Positions 52,318-60,908 of a stretch of 64,000 nt of DNA are shown one piece after another. The DNA is taken from assembly GCA_004193205.1 (NCBI GenBank), contig RZUM01000005.1, positions 124,001-188,000 of the forward strand, given 5' to 3'. Numbering within the stretch: the stretch's first letter is position 1; each line of letters begins with the position of its first letter. Under the pieces are notes generated by a model that did not search any database, had not been told where the DNA came from, and saw nothing but the letters and a program-made list of their open reading frames with translations. A program made the translations under genes and the position numbers. Source of the DNA: Gordonia sediminis. GTDB taxonomy: Bacteria; Actinomycetota; Actinomycetes; Mycobacteriales; Mycobacteriaceae.

Positions 52318-53355
52318 TCATGAGCGGATCGCATCGAGGATGCGTAGCCGGTTCTCCGGGCGGGGCCAGCCACCGAGAATGAGGGTCGTGAGGCAGGTGG
52401 GCTTCCAGCGTCGTTCGATGTCCTCGCAGATCTTGTCCACGGGACCGACGAGCGCGACGTCCTCGACCATCGCGGTGGGGATGGCGTGCGCGGCCTGGTC
52501 CGCCTTGCCGGCGAGGTAGAGCTGTTGGACCTCCGCACACACGTCTCCCCAGCCCATCCGGACGAAGACGTCGTTGTGGAAGTTCGCCTCCTTGGACCCC
52601 ATGCCACCCGCGTAGAGCGCGACGATCGGCTTGAGTCGGGCAGCGGCCGCGTCGACGTCGTCCTTCTCGACGATCCAACAGGTGTTGGCGATCTCGAAGG
52701 TGTCGGGCGTTCGACGCGCACCGCTGCGCGCGAAACCTTCGGCCAGCGCGGTCCGATAGAACGTGTCGCTCTTGGGCGAGAACCACAGCGGCGTCCAACC
52801 ATCGGCGATTTCGGCGGCGAGTGCGACATTCTTGGGGCCCTCGGCACCGAGGTAGACAGGAATCTCGGCCCGCAGCGGATGCACGATCGACTTGAGCGGC
52901 TTCCCCAGTCCGGTGCCGGCGCTCAGTGGGAGTTCGTAATGGCGGCCTCGGTAGGTCACCGGCTCTTCACGAGCCCACACCTGACGCATGATGTCGATGT
53001 ACTCGCGCGTGCGTTCCAGGGGCCGCGGATAGGGCTGTCCGTACCAGCCCTCCACCACCTGCGGGCCCGACGCGCCGATGCCGACGATGACCCGCCCACC
53101 GGTCAGATGGTCCAGCGTCAACGCCGCCATCGCCAGCGCCGTGGGTGTTCGTGCGGACATCTGACATACCGAGGTGCCCAGAGAGATCGACGACGTGCGG
53201 GCTCCCCACCAGGCCAGCGGTGTCAGCGCGTCGGATCCGTAGGTCTCCGCGGTCCAGAAGCTGTCGACGCCGTCGGCCTCCGCCTCGGCCACCATGCGTT
53301 CGACGTTGCGCGGCGGTCCCGAACCCCAGTATCCAGCTGCGACACCAATTTTCAT
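52318..53355 (-). CDS. LLM-class (probably F420-dependent) oxidoreductase
   Basis: 345-residue luciferase-like TIM-barrel protein. It begins KIGVAAGYWGSGPP, has DSFWTAETYGSDALTPLAW, GTSVCQMSARTPTALAMAA, DHLTGGRVIVGIGASGPQVVEGWYG and the C-terminal IPTAMVEDVALVG. This pattern resembles the mycobacterial F420-type LLM subgroup rather than FMN monooxygenases. It would oxidise or reduce a C-H/C-O or C=C bond of a pathway intermediate with F420. It lies 16 bp downstream of the enoyl-CoA hydratase gene, in the same operon. Confidence 0.88.
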   Translation of the reverse strand: MKIGVAAGYWGSGPPRNVERMVAEAEADGVDSFWTAETYGSDALTPLAWWGARTSSISLGTSVCQMSARTPTALAMAALTLDHLTGGRVIVGIGASGPQVVEGWYGQPYPRPLERTREYIDIMRQVWAREEPVTYRGRHYELPLSAGTGLGKPLKSIVHPLRAEIPVYLGAEGPKNVALAAEIADGWTPLWFSPKSDTFYRTALAEGFARSGARRTPDTFEIANTCWIVEKDDVDAAAARLKPIVALYAGGMGSKEANFHNDVFVRMGWGDVCAEVQQLYLAGKADQAAHAIPTAMVEDVALVGPVDKICEDIERRWKPTCLTTLILGGWPRPENRLRILDAIRS

Positions 53356-53371
53356 CGACGATTCACTCCGT

Positions 53372-54190
53372 TCAGTGGTTGTGGTACTCCGGGGGACGTT
53401 TCTCCAGGAAGGACTTCACGGCTTCGCGGTGATCCTTGGTCTGCGAGGCCAGGATCTGCGTGCGGTTCTCGAGGTCGATCGCGGCGCGCATGCTCGGGGC
53501 TTCGAGGTTGGACCACATGACCTCCTTGGTCATCCACACACCGAAAGGGCTGTGTGCTGCGATCATGTCGGCGGTCTCCAATGCCGCGTCGAGCAACTCG
53601 TCACCCGGATGCACCGACGACACCAGGCCGATGCGTTCGGCTTCGGCGGAGTCGATCGAGCGGCCGGTCAGCATGATCTGGGACGCACGGGAGAATCCGA
53701 TGAGGCGCGGCAGCAGCCAGCTCATGCCGATGTCGCAGTTGGACAGGCCTCGCCGGATGTAGGCGGCATGGAGTTTCGCGCCCTCCGACATCACCCGGAT
53801 ATCGGCCATGAGCGCCAGCGACATCCCGCCGCCGGCCGCGGCCCCGTTCACCGCGGCGATGATCGGCGCGCGCACCGAGCGCACCGCGTCGACCAGTTGG
53901 GCGATGTGTTGCTGACCCCGCAGGCCGAGTTGCACGCGTCCTTCACCCTCGAGGGCGCCGGGCGGATAGCCGTAGCCTTTCAGATCCAGACCGGCACAGA
54001 ATGCTGCGCCCGCTCCGGTCAGCACGATCGCCCGGATCGTCGAATCGTGCCGCACCCGGGTGAAGAGGTCGTAGAGGTCTTGCACGACCCCGACATTCAA
54101 CGCGTTCAGCGCGTCCGGGCGGTTGATCGTCACGGTCATGACCCCCGACCGGGGAGTGTCGATTAGTAGGTTGTCAAACGTCTGCGCCAT
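53372..54190 (-). CDS. Enoyl-CoA hydratase/isomerase family (crotonase)
   Basis: 272 residues. The oxyanion-hole segments are visible as GAGAAFCAGLDLKG (about 55-68) and AAVNGAAAGGGMSLALMADIRV (about 108-130); the C-terminal half has SAEAERIGLVSSVHPGDEL. Adds water to, or isomerises, an unsaturated acyl-CoA. Which catalytic acid is used is not obvious: the usual Glu positions read IRRGLSNCDIGMSWLLPR. GGAG precedes the ATG. First gene of the hydratase-LLM pair, with dyad D 51 bp upstream. Confidence 0.92.
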   Translation of the reverse strand: MAQTFDNLLIDTPRSGVMTVTINRPDALNALNVGVVQDLYDLFTRVRHDSTIRAIVLTGAGAAFCAGLDLKGYGYPPGALEGEGRVQLGLRGQQHIAQLVDAVRSVRAPIIAAVNGAAAGGGMSLALMADIRVMSEGAKLHAAYIRRGLSNCDIGMSWLLPRLIGFSRASQIMLTGRSIDSAEAERIGLVSSVHPGDELLDAALETADMIAAHSPFGVWMTKEVMWSNLEAPSMRAAIDLENRTQILASQTKDHREAVKSFLEKRPPEYHNH

Positions 54191-54240
54191 CGACTTCTCC
54201 GTCGTGATCTGTCGCGCAACAAATCCCGCGCGAACACTCG

Positions 54241-54265
54241 ATTATTCTAATACGTATAGATAATA
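54241..54265. promoter_or_regulatory. Catabolic-island dyad D
   Basis: ATTATTCT-N9-AGATAATA, spacer AATACGTAT, in the divergent gap between the enoyl-CoA hydratase (-) and the SDR (+). The arms are less symmetrical than in B or C, but the architecture and the AGAT half-site are kept. Confidence 0.6.
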
Positions 54266-54303
54266 TACTGGCTGATTCATCCCAACGGCAAGAAGGAACT
54301 CCG

Positions 54304-55137
54304 ATGTCAGATCTCAACGGAAAGGTCGCGATCGTCACTGGTGCGGCGAGCGGGATCGGTGCAGCGACTGCGCGAACGCTGGTCGCACGAGGCGCCCGGG
54401 TGGTGGTTACCGACATCGATGACGAACGCGGCGCAGACGTTGCCGACGAACTCGGAGACCGCGCCGTCTACCAGCACACCGACGTGTGTCGCGAGGGTGA
54501 TGTCGAGTCGGCGGTCGCGCTGGCGACCGGGTGGTTCGGACGGCTCGACTGCATGGTGAACAATGCCGGACGGGTCGGGCGCTGGACATTCCTGGAAGAC
54601 ACTGACGCCGACGAATGGGACGACGCCTTTGCGACTCTCGCACGCAGCGTGTTCTTCGGCATCAAGCACGCCGCGCGAGTGATGCGCGATCAGGGATCGG
54701 GCAGCATCGTCAACGTGTCCAGTGTGGCGGCGGTCCGCACCGGGTTCGGGCCGCATCCCTACAGTGCGGCCAAGGCTGCGGTGCTGCAACTGACTCGCAC
54801 CGCGGCATCGGAACTCGCCGAGTACCGCATCCGCGTCAACAGCGTCGTCCCGGGCGGCGTGGCCACCCGGATCGTCGGTCACGGGGCGGGTTTGAGTGGC
54901 GATGATCTCGATCAGAGTGTCGACGCCATCCGGCAGGGTCTGCACCGCTTCCAGCCGTTACCGCGGGCCGGCGAGGCCGAGGATCTGGCGCACGCGATCG
55001 CCTTCCTCGCCTCCGATGACTCGTCCTTCGTAACCGGTCAGGACATCGGAGTGGACGGCGGACTCACCCTGGGGCGCAAGTGGCCGGCCAACTATCTCGC
55101 CGAGGCGCAGGCCGCCTCCACCCGCGTCCAGAACTGA
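54304..55137 (+). CDS. Short-chain dehydrogenase/reductase
   Basis: 277 residues. TGAASGIGAATA cofactor motif, VVVTDID with Asp after strand 2 (NAD preference), VNNAGRVG, active-site NVSSVAAV and YSAAK, C-terminal TGQDIGVDGGLTLG. Probably a hydroxyacyl-CoA or cyclic-alcohol dehydrogenase of the island. Single gene on this strand, controlled from the shared gap with dyad D. It converges on the FabG-like SDR with 22 bp between stops. Confidence 0.9.
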   Translation: MSDLNGKVAIVTGAASGIGAATARTLVARGARVVVTDIDDERGADVADELGDRAVYQHTDVCREGDVESAVALATGWFGRLDCMVNNAGRVGRWTFLEDTDADEWDDAFATLARSVFFGIKHAARVMRDQGSGSIVNVSSVAAVRTGFGPHPYSAAKAAVLQLTRTAASELAEYRIRVNSVVPGGVATRIVGHGAGLSGDDLDQSVDAIRQGLHRFQPLPRAGEAEDLAHAIAFLASDDSSFVTGQDIGVDGGLTLGRKWPANYLAEAQAASTRVQN

Positions 55138-55159
55138 CCCGCAGGCGGCGGCCCGCCGG

Positions 55160-55900
55160 TCAGACGCCGACGGGCCCGCCGCGCCAGACGCCGATCTCCT
55201 CCCCGGAGACGTCGGCGCCGGCGTCGCTGGTCAGGAAGGACACCGTCGACGCAATCGATTCGGCGGGGATACGAGGCCAGGACCGTTCGAGTGTGGCCAC
55301 GGCGTCATCGCCACCGGAGGACACGATGTCGGTCTCGACGAAACCGGGCATCACCGCGTTGACGGTGATGCCGCGGCGCGCGGTCTCCTGCGCCAGTGTG
55401 CGGGTCATGCCGACCAGACCCGCCTTGGCTGCCGAATAGGCACTCATCCCCGGCGACGGACGTCGTCCGCCGGACGGGCTCGTGACGAAAATGATTCGGC
55501 CCCAACCGGCTTCGTACATGGCGGGCAGTGCATGGTGGGCACAGTAGAACGGTCCGGACAGGTTCACGCCGATGACCGCGTCCCAGTCGGCCGGGTCCTG
55601 TTTGCGCACCGCGCCCGCCCGGTTCATGCCCGCATTGTTGACGAGGACCAGCGGCGGACCGAGTTCGGCGGTGGTCGCGGTGATGAGATGTTCGGCCTGC
55701 GCTTCATCGGACACGTCGGCTCGGATCGCGACTGCGGTGCCACCGTCGGCGACGATCTTCTCGACAATGCGGCCGGCCGCGTCCGCGCTCCGCGAATAGT
55801 TCACCGCCACCGCGAAACCGTCGGCGGCCAGCCGTTGCGCGATCGCCGCTCCGATGCCTCGGCCCGCGCCGGTGACGATGGCGACCCGCTGAGCTGTCAT
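55160..55900 (-). CDS. FabG-like short-chain dehydrogenase/reductase
   Basis: 246 residues, the standard FabG length. TGAGRGIGAAIAQRL, NYSRSADAA (NADP-type), VNNAGMNRAG, VTSPSGGRR and YSAAKAGLVGMT are present. Expected role: reversible oxidation of a 3-hydroxyacyl thioester. The ATG at 55900 has GGAGGAT upstream and gives the family N-terminus; an in-frame ATG at 55927 overlapping the ligase stop is the alternative. Second gene after the acyl-CoA ligase. Confidence 0.9.
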   Translation of the reverse strand: MTAQRVAIVTGAGRGIGAAIAQRLAADGFAVAVNYSRSADAAGRIVEKIVADGGTAVAIRADVSDEAQAEHLITATTAELGPPLVLVNNAGMNRAGAVRKQDPADWDAVIGVNLSGPFYCAHHALPAMYEAGWGRIIFVTSPSGGRRPSPGMSAYSAAKAGLVGMTRTLAQETARRGITVNAVMPGFVETDIVSSGGDDAVATLERSWPRIPAESIASTVSFLTSDAGADVSGEEIGVWRGGPVGV

Positions 55901-55923
55901 GTTCTCGCTATCCTCCGGTCGTG

Positions 55924-57447
55924 TCATCGCACGCGGGTGTAGAGGTCCGGGATGTTCGCGTGGGTATCACGCAGCTCGCGCTTTGCGATCTTGCCACTTG
56001 CCATGCGCGGCAACGGGTCTGCTGATAGCACGACGTAGCGGGGCACCTTGTAGTCGGCCAGGAGGCCGTTGCAGTGGGTGACGATGTCGGTTTCGGTGAC
56101 GTCGGGAGCGGCCTTCACCAGAGCTGCGGGGGTCTCGCCGAACTTCTCGTCCGGCACGCTGATGACCGCGACCTCCTCGACTCCGGGGATGGTGTTGATG
56201 ACCGCTTCGATTTCTGCCGGCGAGATGTTGAGGCCGCCGGAGATGATCATGTCCTTCATGCGGTCGACGAACGTCAGGTATCCGTCGTCGTCGAGGCTGC
56301 CGAGGTCCCCGGTGTGCAGCCAGCCGTCGCGCAGGGTGGCGCGCGTGGCGTCGGCGTTGCGCCAGTAGCCGGGCATCTTGCCCGGACCGCGCAGCAGGAT
56401 CTCGCCCGGCTCGCCCGGCGCACAGTCGCGACCCTCGGCGTCGACGACCCGGACCTTGGTGAAAATCGTTCCCCAGCCGCATTTTTCCGGCTTGGTCTCG
56501 GCATCGGCACGCGGTGTGACGGTCGCCGAGCCACCGATCTCGGTCTGTCCGTAGATCTGTCGCAGCGCGACGCCGCGCGGCAGCCATTTCTTCAACAGAT
56601 CGACGGGCACGCGGGCTCCGCCGACGTGTGCGGTGGTGAGGTGGCTGAGGTCGGCGTCGTCGAAGCCGGGAACCTTGGCGATCTGCTCGAACAGAATGGG
56701 CGGGCCGGTCAGGGTGTTGGCCTTGTCGTCGATCAGCACTCGCAGGGCAGCGGCTGGGTCGAAACCGGGCTGCAGGAACAACGTCCCACCATGGATGATG
56801 GTGCGTGCGATACCCCAGATGATGCCGGCGGCAGTGAACAACGGAAGCACCAACAGCGGCCGCAGTTTGTTGGGCAGCACACCTTCCATCAACGACCACT
56901 CGTGCATCTCTCCTGCGATGGTGGCGTGGGTGAAGATGACGCCCTTGGGGCGTCCGGTGGTGCCGCTGGTGAACACGATCGCGGTCGGGTCGGTGAGGTC
57001 GACGACCGGCGCCGCAATGGGTTCGGGCTGCCGCCCCCGCAGCGGACGCACGTCCTGTTCGAACATCATGATCGAGAACTCGGGCCGCGCCTGGTGTACC
57101 TCGTCCAGCCGCGTTCGCAAGTTCTCGTCACAGACCACGACGCTGGGCTCGCAGTCCTCGACGAGGGCGATCAACTCGCGGGCCAGCATGCGCTGATTGA
57201 ATCCGACGGCGATGGCACCCAGCTTGAGGGCACCGAGGGCGGCGGCACACCATTCCAGCGAGTTCACCCCGAGGAAGCTGACACGATCGCCCGCACTCAC
57301 ACCCCGGGAACGGAGTTCATGCGCGACGCCGTCGGCCCAGGCGTTCAGCTCGGCATAGGTGACCGCGTCGCCGGCGAAGTCGATGGCCACGAGGTCGGGC
57401 TTCAGTCGGGCCCAGAAGGTCAGGGCGTCGATGACGGTGCCGCTCAT
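55924..57447 (-). CDS. Acyl-CoA ligase (AMP-dependent synthetase, FadD-like)
   Basis: 507 residues. Activates a carboxylic acid through an acyl-AMP to its CoA thioester. The P-loop-like motif VFTSGTTGRPKGVIFTHA, the YGQTEIGGS motif A5, TGDLGSLDDDGYLTFVDRMKD, and the C-terminal PRMASGKIAKREL with the catalytic Lys are all present. The ATG at 57447 has GGAG upstream. As the only CoA ligase of the island, with an aromatic-acid-type importer upstream, it is the likely entry step of the pathway. Dyad E lies 82 bp upstream. Confidence 0.94.
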   Translation of the reverse strand: MSGTVIDALTFWARLKPDLVAIDFAGDAVTYAELNAWADGVAHELRSRGVSAGDRVSFLGVNSLEWCAAALGALKLGAIAVGFNQRMLARELIALVEDCEPSVVVCDENLRTRLDEVHQARPEFSIMMFEQDVRPLRGRQPEPIAAPVVDLTDPTAIVFTSGTTGRPKGVIFTHATIAGEMHEWSLMEGVLPNKLRPLLVLPLFTAAGIIWGIARTIIHGGTLFLQPGFDPAAALRVLIDDKANTLTGPPILFEQIAKVPGFDDADLSHLTTAHVGGARVPVDLLKKWLPRGVALRQIYGQTEIGGSATVTPRADAETKPEKCGWGTIFTKVRVVDAEGRDCAPGEPGEILLRGPGKMPGYWRNADATRATLRDGWLHTGDLGSLDDDGYLTFVDRMKDMIISGGLNISPAEIEAVINTIPGVEEVAVISVPDEKFGETPAALVKAAPDVTETDIVTHCNGLLADYKVPRYVVLSADPLPRMASGKIAKRELRDTHANIPDLYTRVR

Positions 57448-57528
57448 CGGGTGGTGCTCCAATCGGTCGATGGCCCGCAGGCCGTCGTTGTCTTGTCGTC
57501 GTCAGGGTGTGACGGTCGCCACTCGGCA

Positions 57529-57553
57529 GTAAATCTAACATCCATAGGTACCG
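57529..57553. promoter_or_regulatory. Catabolic-island dyad E
   Basis: GTAAATCT-N9-AGGTACCG on the + strand, spacer AACATCCAT; read from the other strand, CGGTACCT-N9-AGATTTAC. It lies between the ligase start and the MFS stop, upstream of the ligase-FabG operon. Confidence 0.6.
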
Positions 57554-57586
57554 TGGACAACCGTCACACCCGAGGGTTTACGCGGG

Positions 57587-58951
57587 TCAGCCGCGCTGCG
57601 TTACGCTGACACGGTCATGCGAGTGCGCGGGGGCCGTGCTCGTCGTGGGTTCATCCCGCTCACCCCGTCGCGGTACCAACACGACCAGGACGGCGGCCAG
57701 GACGCCGATCACGGCGAACAGGTAGTAGGCCCAATCGGTCCCGAGCGAAGAGCCGACGATGATGCCGGCGATGATCGGTCCGCACACGCCGCCCAGCCGT
57801 CCGAGCCCGAGGGACAGACCCAGCGCAGTTCCGCGAGCGGTCGAGGGATAGTAGACACCGACGAAGCCTGAGACCGCCGTTTGCGACGCCGAGCAGAATC
57901 CGATCAGCAGGACCAACGTGAATACGATCGCCTGAGCGGGGGCCAAGGTGAGCAGACTGACTGCTGCCGCACCTGTCAGGAAGCCGGCGGCAATTACCGG
58001 ACGCGAGCCGATCCGGTCCGCGAGACCGCTGAGCACGACCATGCCGATGCCGCTACCGAGATTGAATGCCAACAGGAAGGACAAGGGCGAGCCGAGGTCG
58101 TAGCCACTCGCGCGCAGCATCTGGGGAATCCAGGTGTTCATGGCATACGCGACCAACAGACCGCAGAAGCAGATGACCGGGAACAGCACCGTTGCCGCGC
58201 GATACCGAGGACTCGTCATCACCTTCAGCGCATGGTTGCGGTCGACCACAACTGCGTCGGGCGCGGGTGCCGATGCGGGAGTTCTCGTGTCGAGGCCGTA
58301 CCGGTCCCGCATTGCCATCGCCTTCTCGGTGCGCCCGGTGCGTTCGAGGAACTCGATCGATTCCGGGAGCGACTTCACGGCGATGGCCAGAACGACGATC
58401 CCCAGCGCGCCGCCGACGAGAAACATTGCGTGCCAACCCAGTGTGGGGATCACGAACATCGCCGCGATCGCGACGATGCATCCGCCGATGGTGAATCCGG
58501 TCTGGACCACACCGTTGTAGAACTGGCGCCGATCCTGACGGACGTACTCCATCGTCAAGGCGATGACCGTGGGTAACGCGCCGCCGAATCCCAAACCGGC
58601 GAGGAACCTGAACGCCCCGAAGAGTTCATAGCTGGTGGCGAACGCACAGAGTGCCGTGAAAGCACTGAAGACGACGACGCAGCCCAGGATCACCGGTCTG
58701 CGGCCCACGATGTCGGTGACATAGCCACACACCGTCGCGCCGATGAGCATGCCGATCAACGACAGACTGCCGATGAATCCCGCTGACGCGGCGGTCATCC
58801 CCCACTGCTTGGCCTCGAGCAGTGACGGCAGCACCGCGCCGTACATGATGAGGTCAAGGCCGTCGAGTGTGGTGATTGCCAAGCAGGTTGCGACGACCGA
58901 CAGCGCGCCAGATCGCGCGCCTCTCCGTCCGCTTGATACTTCGGTGGTCAT
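57587..58951 (-). CDS. MFS transporter, aromatic acid:H+ symporter type
   Basis: 454 residues with about 12 membrane segments. TTLDGLDLIMYGAVLPSLLE in helix 1 and GYVTDIVGRRPVIL in loop 2-3 are the AAHS pattern; SGLADRIGSRPVIAAG lies in the second half. Probably imports the carboxylate activated by the ligase encoded just downstream. The ATG at 58951 is chosen; GAGAGG lies upstream. Same type as the transporter at 9.0 kb but not a close copy. Dyad F is 92 bp upstream, with a 22-bp palindrome further out. Confidence 0.92.
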   Translation of the reverse strand: MTTEVSSGRRGARSGALSVVATCLAITTLDGLDLIMYGAVLPSLLEAKQWGMTAASAGFIGSLSLIGMLIGATVCGYVTDIVGRRPVILGCVVVFSAFTALCAFATSYELFGAFRFLAGLGFGGALPTVIALTMEYVRQDRRQFYNGVVQTGFTIGGCIVAIAAMFVIPTLGWHAMFLVGGALGIVVLAIAVKSLPESIEFLERTGRTEKAMAMRDRYGLDTRTPASAPAPDAVVVDRNHALKVMTSPRYRAATVLFPVICFCGLLVAYAMNTWIPQMLRASGYDLGSPLSFLLAFNLGSGIGMVVLSGLADRIGSRPVIAAGFLTGAAAVSLLTLAPAQAIVFTLVLLIGFCSASQTAVSGFVGVYYPSTARGTALGLSLGLGRLGGVCGPIIAGIIVGSSLGTDWAYYLFAVIGVLAAVLVVLVPRRGERDEPTTSTAPAHSHDRVSVTQRG

Positions 58952-59042
58952 GGGGTTCCTCTCGATGAAATCGATTGAACAACAACTCATCAACGGTGTT
59001 GTCGTTCGGTCCGGATGCCGGGGGCTGATTGAAGGCAGGCGC

Positions 59043-59067
59043 ATAAACCTAATGCCTGAAGGTACAG
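59043..59067. promoter_or_regulatory. Catabolic-island dyad F
   Basis: ATAAACCT-N9-AGGTACAG, spacer AATGCCTGA; its left arm is identical to that of dyad C. On the other strand the spacer contains GGCATT as in dyad A. Upstream of the leftward MFS gene. Confidence 0.68.
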
Positions 59068-59092
59068 TGAGAGCTACACCCTGTCAACGAGC

Positions 59093-59114
59093 AGATGTGG
59101 CGTACGCCACATCT
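59093..59114. promoter_or_regulatory. 22-bp perfect palindrome
   Basis: AGATGTGGCGT followed by its exact reverse complement, in the gap between the MFS promoter and the end of the ferredoxin-reductase fusion gene, 142 bp upstream of the MFS start and 150 bp beyond the fusion gene's stop. It differs from the dyad family, so it may be an operator for another regulator or a terminator. The rest of the gap (59115-59264) shows nothing else. Confidence 0.55.
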
Positions 59115-59264
59115 CGCGACCCTCGACCAGGCCGCGGGCGCGCGCATCACTGAACACATCCGGAGTGGATTGCTTTCGCGGACAACCTATTTGAGAACCG
59201 AAAGGTGTGCAGCCAGCTGTTGGCCAGAGGATCTTCCCGCTTGAGTGCGGACCTGCCGGGACGG

Positions 59265-60908
59265 TCAGTGCGCCTTCGCCGTGCCACGCGCCGCTCGGGC
59301 AACCTCGACCGCCGCCTGCGGGTCAACGATCTTGACCCGCGGTCGACCGACCTCCCGCCCGCGCTCTCGCTCGAAGCGGTCGATCGCCCTCCAGTCCGCC
59401 CCGCTGAGCGCGGCTGGCTGGCGGGCGCGGATCAGGGCCGTCAGATCGGTTGTCTGCGCGACCGGGGACGTCAGCCGCCCGGCCCGGTGGTCGTCGAGGA
59501 GCGCTTCGACGGTTTGGGCCGCGCAGTACCGGTTGGTGCCGATCACCCCGGTGGCACCGCGTTTGATCCACCCAGCCACGTAATGGCCGGTGACAGCGTG
59601 CCCGGATTCGGGTTCGACGACCCGACCGCCGACGTTGGCGACGGTGCCGGTGGCGTCGTCGAAGGGCAGTCCGGCGATGGGCAGGCCGCGGTATCCGACG
59701 GCGCGGAGCACCAGGCCGCAGTCGATGGTCTCGTCCTCTCCGGATTCGGTGTCGACCACTCGCAGCGATTCCACCTGACCGTCCCCTCCCAGTTCCGTTG
59801 GAGTGCGGCCGAATCGGAAGACGATACGCTTGTTTCCCGGCGTCGGCTCTCGACGCGAGTAGTCCGCCAGCAGTTGCAGCTTGATGGACACGTCCTGACC
59901 TTCAGGCACGTCACCGTCGACGAGGACGTCGATCCCCGGCAACGACCCGAGTGCCAACAGTTCAGGGGTGGTGCATGCCGCGTGTTCGGGTCCTCGGCGT
60001 CCGAGGACCACAACCTCCTCGATACCGCTGCGCTCGAGTGCGACCAGTGCGTGATCCGCGATGTCGGTGCGCCGCAGAGTATCCGGGTCGGACACCAGGA
60101 TGCGGGCGACATCGAGCGCGACGTTGCCGGTCCCGACGACCACCGCACGTCGCGCGGACAGGTCGAACGCGCGGTCGGCGTGGTCGGGGTGACCGTTGTA
60201 CCAGGACACGAACTCTCGTGCGGCATGACTACCGGGCAGGTCTTCGCCGGGAACGCCGAGACGTCGGTCACCGGGCGCTCCAGACGCATGAATAACCGCG
60301 TGGTGATGGTCGAGCAATTCGTCGATCGACACATCCCGCCCGACCTCGACGCCCAGGTGGAAGGTGAAACCGTCGCGACGCGCGGTGCGGCCGAAGACCC
60401 GGTCGACGGTCTTGGTGTGCCAGTGATCCGGGGCCACCCCGAACCGCACCAGACCGCCGGCCACCGGCAGCCGTTCGACCATCGTGACCTCGGCCGCGAT
60501 GTCGCGGCGAGCCAGCAATTCCTCCGCGGCATAGAAGGCCGACGGTCCGGACCCGACGATGGCCACCCGCAGCGCGGGTGGCTCGGCGGCACCGGATGTG
60601 GCGATGGCGAGCGGTAGCGGCTGCACGTGCGCGCCCGGTCCAGCGGTACGCGGGTTCCTTTGGAAATAGCCGGCATTGATGTCGCGGTAGCGGTCGATGT
60701 CGGGTGCGATGCCATCGCCGGGAACGATTGCGTCCACCGGGCACACGTCGGCGCAGGCACCACAGTCGATGCAGGTGGCCGGGTCGATGTAGAGCATCTC
60801 GGCGCTCGTGTAGTCCCGCTCGGCGGGTGTCGGGTGGATGCAGTCGACCGGACAGACGGCGACGCACGTCGCATCGTTGCAGCAGTTCTGGGTGACGATA
60901 TACGCCAT
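59265..60908 (-). CDS. Ferredoxin-ferredoxin/NADP reductase fusion (FprB-like)
   Basis: 547 residues. The N-terminal bacterial ferredoxin (1-70) has two cluster sites: Cys9/10, 15, 19, 23 and Cys46, 49, 52, 56 (CIDCGACADVC). Then an adrenodoxin-reductase-like domain: FAD motif VAIVGSGPSAFYAAEELL, NADP motif VVGTGNVALDVARIL, ending YVAGWIKRGATGVIGTNR. Mycobacterial FprB has this architecture. It links NADPH with low-potential Fe-S acceptors. It follows the molybdopterin oxidoreductase gene with adjacent ends (shared base 60908), so it probably serves as that enzyme's electron partner. Confidence 0.92.
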   Translation of the reverse strand: MAYIVTQNCCNDATCVAVCPVDCIHPTPAERDYTSAEMLYIDPATCIDCGACADVCPVDAIVPGDGIAPDIDRYRDINAGYFQRNPRTAGPGAHVQPLPLAIATSGAAEPPALRVAIVGSGPSAFYAAEELLARRDIAAEVTMVERLPVAGGLVRFGVAPDHWHTKTVDRVFGRTARRDGFTFHLGVEVGRDVSIDELLDHHHAVIHASGAPGDRRLGVPGEDLPGSHAAREFVSWYNGHPDHADRAFDLSARRAVVVGTGNVALDVARILVSDPDTLRRTDIADHALVALERSGIEEVVVLGRRGPEHAACTTPELLALGSLPGIDVLVDGDVPEGQDVSIKLQLLADYSRREPTPGNKRIVFRFGRTPTELGGDGQVESLRVVDTESGEDETIDCGLVLRAVGYRGLPIAGLPFDDATGTVANVGGRVVEPESGHAVTGHYVAGWIKRGATGVIGTNRYCAAQTVEALLDDHRAGRLTSPVAQTTDLTALIRARQPAALSGADWRAIDRFERERGREVGRPRVKIVDPQAAVEVARAARGTAKAH

